Assembly: GCA_027623555.1 (NCBI GenBank)
Contig: JAQBSZ010000028.1
Coordinates: 1-49,018, forward strand
Length of the DNA stretch: 49,018 nt
Source of the DNA: Pseudomonadota bacterium
Lineage (GTDB): Bacteria > Pseudomonadota > Gammaproteobacteria > Pseudomonadales > Pseudohongiellaceae
Direction: 5' to 3'
Shown: positions 48,784 to 49,018 of the stretch, piece by piece
Layout: each line of letters opens with the position of its first letter
How positions within the stretch are numbered: position 1 is the first letter of the stretch
Position numbers and translations under genes: made by a program
The notes under the pieces: model-generated
What the model saw: only the letters and a program-made list of their open reading frames with translations
Told to the model about the DNA's origin: nothing
The model's database searches: none

Positions 48784-49018
48784 CTATCTTTCAATGGTAT
48801 AGATGCCATCGACCTGGTTGAAGGCATTAATCTGGTCAATGAGATCGAATCCGCCCACGAAGGCCTCGGCATGAACTCCAGTGAATACACCGCCAATGTT
48901 CGCATCGATAGAATTACTGATAATCCCACCGGGGTCCATCAGCGTACCGCCGATCGCATTGAGGTCCACCAGGCCGTTGCTAACCGAACCGGCGAAGTCG
49001 ATATCCCAGGTTTGTGAG
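48784..49018 (-). CDS. Surface beta-barrel-like protein, C-terminal fragment (runs off window)
   Basis: Only the last 77 codons are visible; the frame is open to the window end and starts in the missing part. The sequence WDIDFAGSVSNGLVDLNAIG followed by IDANIGGVFTGVHAEAFVGG and FDLIDQINAFNQVDGIYTIER resembles the C-terminal barrel of transferrin-binding-protein-like surface proteins and of FecR-domain proteins from marine gammaproteobacteria (GxFxGxxAExxxGxF pattern). It would be secreted or outer-membrane attached. Function cannot be assigned from the fragment. Confidence 0.6.
   Translation of the reverse strand, partial: SQTWDIDFAGSVSNGLVDLNAIGGTLMDPGGIISNSIDANIGGVFTGVHAEAFVGGFDLIDQINAFNQVDGIYTIER

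Overview
The window looks like the chromosome of a free-living, probably marine, gammaproteobacterium outside the enterics. It has SMC rather than MukBEF, the smc-zipA-ligA order known from pseudomonads, a fadBA beta-oxidation operon, ttcA, tusA, pdxB, alaA and msrB. It also carries envelope proteins with the N-terminal FEELKRRKVFR-type membrane module that is common in marine gammaproteobacteria. No rRNA, tRNA, intact transposase or CRISPR array is visible. All calls come from reading the sequence; no database search was possible.

Positions 1-11500 are the accessory part. Three tandem units share an almost identical non-coding leader and the first codons of a membrane-anchored beta-propeller gene. 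Units 1 and 2 are full propeller paralogs with identical 37-nt 3' ends and a related intergenic element after each stop. In unit 3 the leader and the first 24 codons are fused in frame to an unrelated 1246-aa secreted Ig-like protein. This is followed by a propeller/di-heme cytochrome gene that shares a C-terminal domain with it, and then by the third copy of the intergenic element. A two-gene module appears to have replaced the third propeller body and captured its promoter and start. Next come about 900 bp of structured non-coding DNA (G-rich tract, integration-site-like repeats, tandem 58-bp hairpin repeats) and an orphan ribbon-helix-helix gene.

Positions 11990-17743 (minus strand) encode a glycine-zipper lipoprotein, a WecA-type glycosyl-1-phosphate transferase, a secreted thrombospondin-type-3-repeat protein interrupted by one in-frame amber codon, and an outer-membrane beta-barrel-like protein. 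Positions 18012-26979 (plus) hold smc, zipA, ligA, an SLT lipoprotein and djlA. Positions 26986-31694 (minus) form an operon for a 2-oxoacid:ferredoxin oxidoreductase with its own FAD/Fe-S electron-transfer subunit. A CDF metal exporter and an M16C peptidase follow. Between these two lies a sequence that reads as a small RNA gene on the minus strand: an RpoE-type promoter, about 98 nt with a CU-rich unpaired stretch, and a strong intrinsic terminator.

Positions 36266-48678 are housekeeping: ylqF, bolA, a Bax-like glucosaminidase, a polysaccharide deacetylase, fadBA, ttcA, yheU, tusA, xni, pdxB, alaA and msrB. The window ends inside the 3' part of a surface beta-barrel-like gene on the minus strand. 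The best candidates for something undescribed are the chimeric unit 3 with its paired secreted/cytochrome proteins, and the putative sigma-E-dependent small RNA.
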